Assembly: GCF_027887165.1 (NCBI RefSeq)
Contig: NC_077234.1
Span: 169,296,388 to 169,360,387 of the forward strand
DNA: 64,000 nucleotides
Direction of reading: 5' to 3'
DNA from: Monodelphis domestica
Lineage: Eukaryota; Chordata; Mammalia; Didelphimorphia; Didelphidae
Under the pieces are notes generated by a model. It saw only the letters and a program-made list of their open reading frames with translations. It was not told the origin of the DNA and searched no databases. This document shows, piece by piece, positions 60,701 through 64,000 of the stretch. Position numbers and translations under genes: made by a program. Positions within the stretch are counted from its first letter, which is position 1. Each line of letters opens with the position of its first letter.

Positions 60701-60802
60701 CCTGACCATTCATATGAAGTTGAAAATATTTCATTAAAGGTGCCTTCTGGATGCTGGGGGTCAACTGAAGACAGAAGTTGACTCCTTGACAAAGCTCCAG
60801 GC
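57732..60802 (-). CDS. Upstream large coding exon (exon A) of the same uncharacterised gene
   Basis: A 1,023-codon open stretch begins at a splice acceptor (TGTATTTTCTTCTAG, exon from 60802, phase 2) with no ATG, so an earlier exon must supply the start. The frame could run on to a stop at 57610. However, a donor AAAAAG|GTGTTT at 57732/57731 leaves one base, which exactly complements the two bases opening exon B (joined codon GAA). The last 40 residues of the unspliced frame are therefore probably intron read-through. Numbering from the TTG at 60792, residues 20-60 are Ser-rich and acidic, and residues 128-146 hold a leucine-rich helix (PLAHLYLPKNQIKLLEENL). Residues about 655-720 are a two-Cys module (SVCPLGCEEI) homologous to one in exon B. 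Residues about 730-900 are a tandem acidic repeat. The rest is Ser/Lys/Gln-rich and probably disordered. The family is uncertain (SPATA31-like or CCDC168-like). Confidence 0.85.
58100..58610 (-). repeat. Coding tandem repeat in exon A (about 4 units of 40 and 43 codons)
   Basis: The marker TATTG lies at 58141, 58261, 58390 and 58519, giving unit spacings of 120, 129 and 129 bp, all multiples of three. The encoded units follow the pattern EI-x-D-(D/G/S)-N-x-x-TM-x-S, then a short spacer with PI-x-A(D/G)-x-EN-(T/S)-V. The two units at about 58330-58530 are nearly identical at DNA level (shared CCACAGATCTCAGATGTTTC), so their duplication is the most recent. Confidence 0.9.
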
Positions 60803-61340
60803 CTAGAAGAAAATACAGAATGTATGCAGAGTCACACTTAACATATATTTCTTTCTAATCCAGGTATGTTCTGATTAAGAAAACAAATTACATGAAAAAC
60901 CAAATTTACAAAATAACTAAAGCAACAAATACATTACAAAGTATATGCTACTCTTTCAACAAATCAGTTGATTAAGTAAATGGAATTATTTATATAAATT
61001 TCCATTTTTTCCCTCCCAAAATAGTAAGGCCTTAAAAACAACAAAAAACAAAAAACTCCTGGAGAAATAGAGACCCCTCCTCCCACAAAAACTATAGGAG
61101 TTAAGACTTGGAGTGGGGAGGCCCCCTGGTAGAGTAAAATAAAATTAGACTTTGACCTTTGATTCAGTTATAATTTATATCAAAAGTTGGGGTCTTGATA
61201 GAATTTGATTTTTCAGGTTATATTCCAGAAGCATAATATATGGTTTTCTTTTGATCATCAAAACTTTGGAGAAATTCTAAGAAAAAGAAGAACCAAATTT
61301 TATGCTATACCCTTTCTAGCCATTTATATCATCCTATCCT
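60803..61340. other. Intron sequence upstream of exon A, no feature seen
   Basis: AT-rich, with a short A/AAC-rich tract near 61035. No further minus-strand exon was recognised here. Confidence 0.4.
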
Positions 61341-61344
61341 TTGT

Positions 61345-61500
61345 TCAAAATCCCAGCTCTCATAAAGATTAGCTGAGCTACCTTAGGCAAGTCTCTTAAC
61401 TTTTCTTAGACTCAGTTTTCTCATCTGTAAGATGAAACTCATTTAATCTCGTTTATTATTAATTTGTAAAGCACTGCATAAATGTGACCCATTATTAAAC
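61345..61500 (+). mobile_element. MIR-class SINE
   Basis: AAATCCCAGCTCTCATAAAG, TTAGGCAAGTCTCTTAAC and CTCAGTTTTCTCATCTGTAA. Confidence 0.8.
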
Positions 61501-61704
61501 ATCAACTAAAAATTCTGCAAGGAATTTTAGTGGAAGATTATGGTATTATGAGGTACAAAGAGAAATGGATTTGAACTCAGAAAGACCTATTATTTCAACT
61601 GAAGAGCTATCACTTGAATGACTTTCAATAAGGTATTTAATCTCTACAGATCTTATTTTCTCTCATCTGAAAACAGGAATAATAACATTTGCATTACCTA
61701 CTAC

Positions 61705-61985
61705 GAAGCAGTGTTTAGATGGCATATTGGATAAATACTGGACCTGGAACCAGGAAAGACTGAAACCAAATCCTGCCTCACACATTTACTAGCTTGTATA
61801 ACGCTAGATGACAAGCACTATAACCTCTGGGTGCCTCAGTTTCCTTATCAGCAAATTTAGGAGAATAATAGCATTGACTCCTAGAGTTATTGTAAGGATC
61901 CACTGAGATAACTTTTGTAAAGTGCTTTGTAAACCTTAAAGGCTATGTCAATGCTATTTATATAAATAAACCATATAGCTCTGTA
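61705..61985 (+). mobile_element. CORE/MIR-class SINE, nearly full length
   Basis: AGTGTTTAGATGGCATATTG, GACCTGGAACCAGGAAAGAC, GTGCCTCAGTTTCCTTATCA and AAAGTGCTTTGTAAACCTTA in family order. Confidence 0.85.
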
Positions 61986-62279
61986 TAGATCATAAGGACG
62001 TGGGCCAAAGTTCCTGTTTTGGATTTTGAGTGACTGCATATGGGCTGAGCAGGTAATGGGGAAAATAATGACCTTACCCTTTGGACTTGGCATAATCTTT
62101 CTATGGTTTTTGCCATCCTTTCATCTACAGGAATGAAAGATGCTTAAGATAGTAAAACTGGGGAACAGTGAACCTCAAAAGGGTTTGGTAGTTACTGGGG
62201 AAATTGCCATTCCTAAGTTTATAGTTTAGTGTCCAGGGATAAAAGTTTGGGGAGTCTATTAAATGTTCACATAAGTTTT

Positions 62280-62460
62280 CAGATGAGGTCTCTCATGGAG
62301 AGATGCAAGATTTTCACCAGGAAAAAATTCAAAGAACTCAAAACCAAGGATATTGCTGGGAGGATCTTGCTCTATTCTAAAAGAAACTGGTTGACCAAGC
62401 CTGAGATTAATCCTTCTGGGATGGATGAGAAGTTTCAAGCGCAAGACTAAGGGAATAAAT
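62280..62460 (+). other. Open segment with nearby poly(A) signal, possible exon or retrocopy remnant
   Basis: A plus-strand frame beginning near an acceptor-like AAGTTTTCAG|ATGAGG reads MRSLMERCKIF and ends DEKFQAQD-stop at 62448-62450. AATAAATAAA follows within a few bases. The product is not recognised and no good donor is visible before the stop. It may be chance. Confidence 0.15.
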
Positions 62461-62526
62461 AAAGCCAGATAATCTGACTGGAATTTTTTTTCCTTTTCTT
62501 AACTTTTTCTCTTTTTGTTGACCCAA

Positions 62527-62940
62527 AGGCCAATTTATCTGCCTTTTCAAAAAGAGCTGAAAACTACATTGCAGTGCCTGCTCTTTCTTGAGGAAAAGTT
62601 TAAACTGGACCAGAAAGCCAAAGACAGAGGCAACTATAGTCAAAGTCAGCCAGAAACTACTCCTACAGATGATCAGTGTTCAGAGGGGATGATGAGACTA
62701 CAGACAGCCTGGCGAGCTAGAAAGGGTAGACTTGGTGATGCTGAGCAATGGGTCAAAGGCAAAGTATTAAACATTAAAAAGATGAAAGGCATTGGGTCGT
62801 GGCAAGAATTTGATATGTAATTATGACAGTCAGCCTCCTTCTTGCTTTCTTTTCTGTCTTTAAAGATCTCTCAAAGTCACTATTGGAAAGAACAATGAAT
62901 GCTAGACTAATTTGAGTTATTGAATAAAGCTGAAAATAAC
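62527..62940 (+). CDS. Candidate terminal exon of an unrecognised plus-strand gene (or retained exon of a decayed one)
   Basis: A long pyrimidine tract (62488-62518) ends in CCCAAAG and is followed by an open frame of about 97 codons in phase 2 that stops at 62818-62820. It begins PIYLPFQKELK, contains QTAWRARKGRLGDAEQWVKG and ends GSWQEFDM. An AATAAA at about 62923 follows the stop by about 100 bases. There is no poly(A) tail, so a retrocopy is less likely. The peptide has normal composition but I do not recognise it. It lies upstream of, and opposite to, the large minus-strand gene. The upstream partner exon is unresolved. Confidence 0.3.
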
Positions 62941-63504
62941 AGAATGTACTTTCTTTCATAATGTTTTTTTTTTATTTCAAGTATTTCAAGTTGGTCTCTG
63001 TCCCAAATTAATTTGAATTAATATTTTAATCTCATGTTCAAAAAACTTCAGAAATAATATAAGATCAACATAGGGAATTAGATACAGATGTTGCAGATAA
63101 GTTCCTTTTAAAGTTCTAATATGTAAGATCTATGTAGGTATCCAGTAGTTTTTCATCTCTTTTTTTTAATTAATTAGTTTATTACATTAAAATTCCTGGA
63201 TATTTCCCTCCCTCTCTCTCCTTCTGGCACTAAACTTGAGGGAAATGATGATATTTGCATTTAAGGTTTGTGAAGTACTAAAAACAATTTATCAACACTG
63301 TTAAAGAAAATGTCTTGAATCAAGTCAGCCCTCACTGAATGTCTCACTGATGAATGTGAGATGGGCATGTGTAATACCCTGGAAAACTGAAAAACTTCAA
63401 GTTAATGCACTGGGCAAATATAAGTGGACTTAAATTCAGTCAGGACAAGTATAGAACAAACTATTTAGAGATGAAAAGATCACCCAAATATAGGAGAGGA
63501 AACA

Positions 63505-63745
63505 TGATACAGTCAGAGGAGCACTGGACTTAGGACAGACCTAGGCTCAAACTCTACCTCTGATATTGATTAGTGAGTGACTACAAAGCTAGTTACAAAT
63601 TCTCGACTTTGGTTTTCATCTGTAAAATGCAAATAATGACACCCATGTTTATTTTTATTATAAGGTTGTTGGAAGGTCCTATATGAAAATGTAGGTAAAG
63701 CAATTTACAGATCTTAAAAGCGCTAGTGAAAAATGCTATTTATTT
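63505..63745 (+). mobile_element. CORE/MIR-class SINE
   Basis: GAGCACTGGACTTAGGACAG, GGTTTTCATCTGTAAAATGC and AAAGCAATTTACAGATCTTA. It ends next to a YY1-like motif. Confidence 0.75.
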
Positions 63746-63747
63746 AC

Positions 63748-63759
63748 AAGATGGCGGCA
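63748..63759 (+). promoter_or_regulatory. YY1-type motif CAAGATGGCGGC
   Basis: The motif matches the YY1 consensus AAGATGGCGGC, seen just inside many promoters and at L1 5' ends. No CpG island surrounds it and the window ends 240 bases later, so its role is unknown. Confidence 0.3.
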
Positions 63760-64000
63760 GGGATACTTTGTTTGAGTGATCTTTAAGGATATGAATTCAG
63801 AAAAGCTATGTTATAGTTATAAAAGAGCATGATCAGAAAAAGAAATGAAGGCTTTGAGTCCGCTGAATTTGTTGCTCCAGCTTCAGAACCTGATAGGATA
63901 GTGAGAACTGTCCTACATTCCTTCACTTTCTGGAGAGCCCAACTTTACAGACTGAAAATTGAACTTCTTTACATAATGTCTTTAAAATTTCTCACAAATT

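Overview
The window looks like nuclear DNA of a marsupial mammal. It is AT-rich, gene-poor and mostly interspersed repeats. The repeat mix supports this: many 5'-truncated L1 copies of one marsupial-type family, tRNA-headed SINEs with RTE (BovB-like) tails, abundant CORE/MIR-class SINEs and L2 fragments, an RTE LINE fragment, and a 7SL RNA retropseudogene with no Alu elements. No tRNA, rRNA or CRISPR locus was seen. The species cannot be fixed from the sequence.

Layout. 1-3.3 kb holds an old L1, then an LTR-like sequence split by a younger L1 3' fragment. 3.3-29 kb is intergenic, with SINEs, L2 pieces, microsatellites, a 7SL pseudogene (5.74-6.05 kb, minus), a possible processed retrocopy (15.9-16.25 kb, minus) and LTR-like sequences on the minus strand (21.0 and 24.3 kb). 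29-51 kb is dominated by nested LINEs, with two more minus-strand LTR candidates (29.7 and 32.1 kb). Several of the L1 copies have readable target-site duplications: an L1 in an L1 at 36.5-40.3 kb, two L1 tails sharing one target at 42.9-44.2 kb, and an L1 plus SINE with interlocked duplications at 48.9-50.3 kb.

The one convincing protein-coding gene is on the minus strand, 51.6-60.8 kb. Two very long open exons (3,071 and 3,635 nt) each open at a clear splice acceptor with no ATG. They are joined by a phase-1 intron of about 2.4 kb, made almost wholly of an antisense L1 with a SINE inside. Together they encode about 2,234 residues and end at a stop codon with a poly(A) signal 50 nt beyond. 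The 5' exon or exons were not found and probably lie past 64 kb. The protein is Ser/Lys/Glu-rich and mostly low complexity. It has a tandem 40/43-residue repeat, a two-Cys module present once in each exon, and a helical 'GLP' module duplicated at a 279-residue offset. The style recalls large testis-expressed mammalian proteins (SPATA31-like or CCDC168-like), but I could not name it securely.

Upstream of this gene, on the plus strand at 62.5-62.9 kb, is a candidate terminal exon (strong acceptor, about 97-codon frame, stop, AATAAA) that I do not recognise. All coordinates for old repeats are approximate because no alignment was run.
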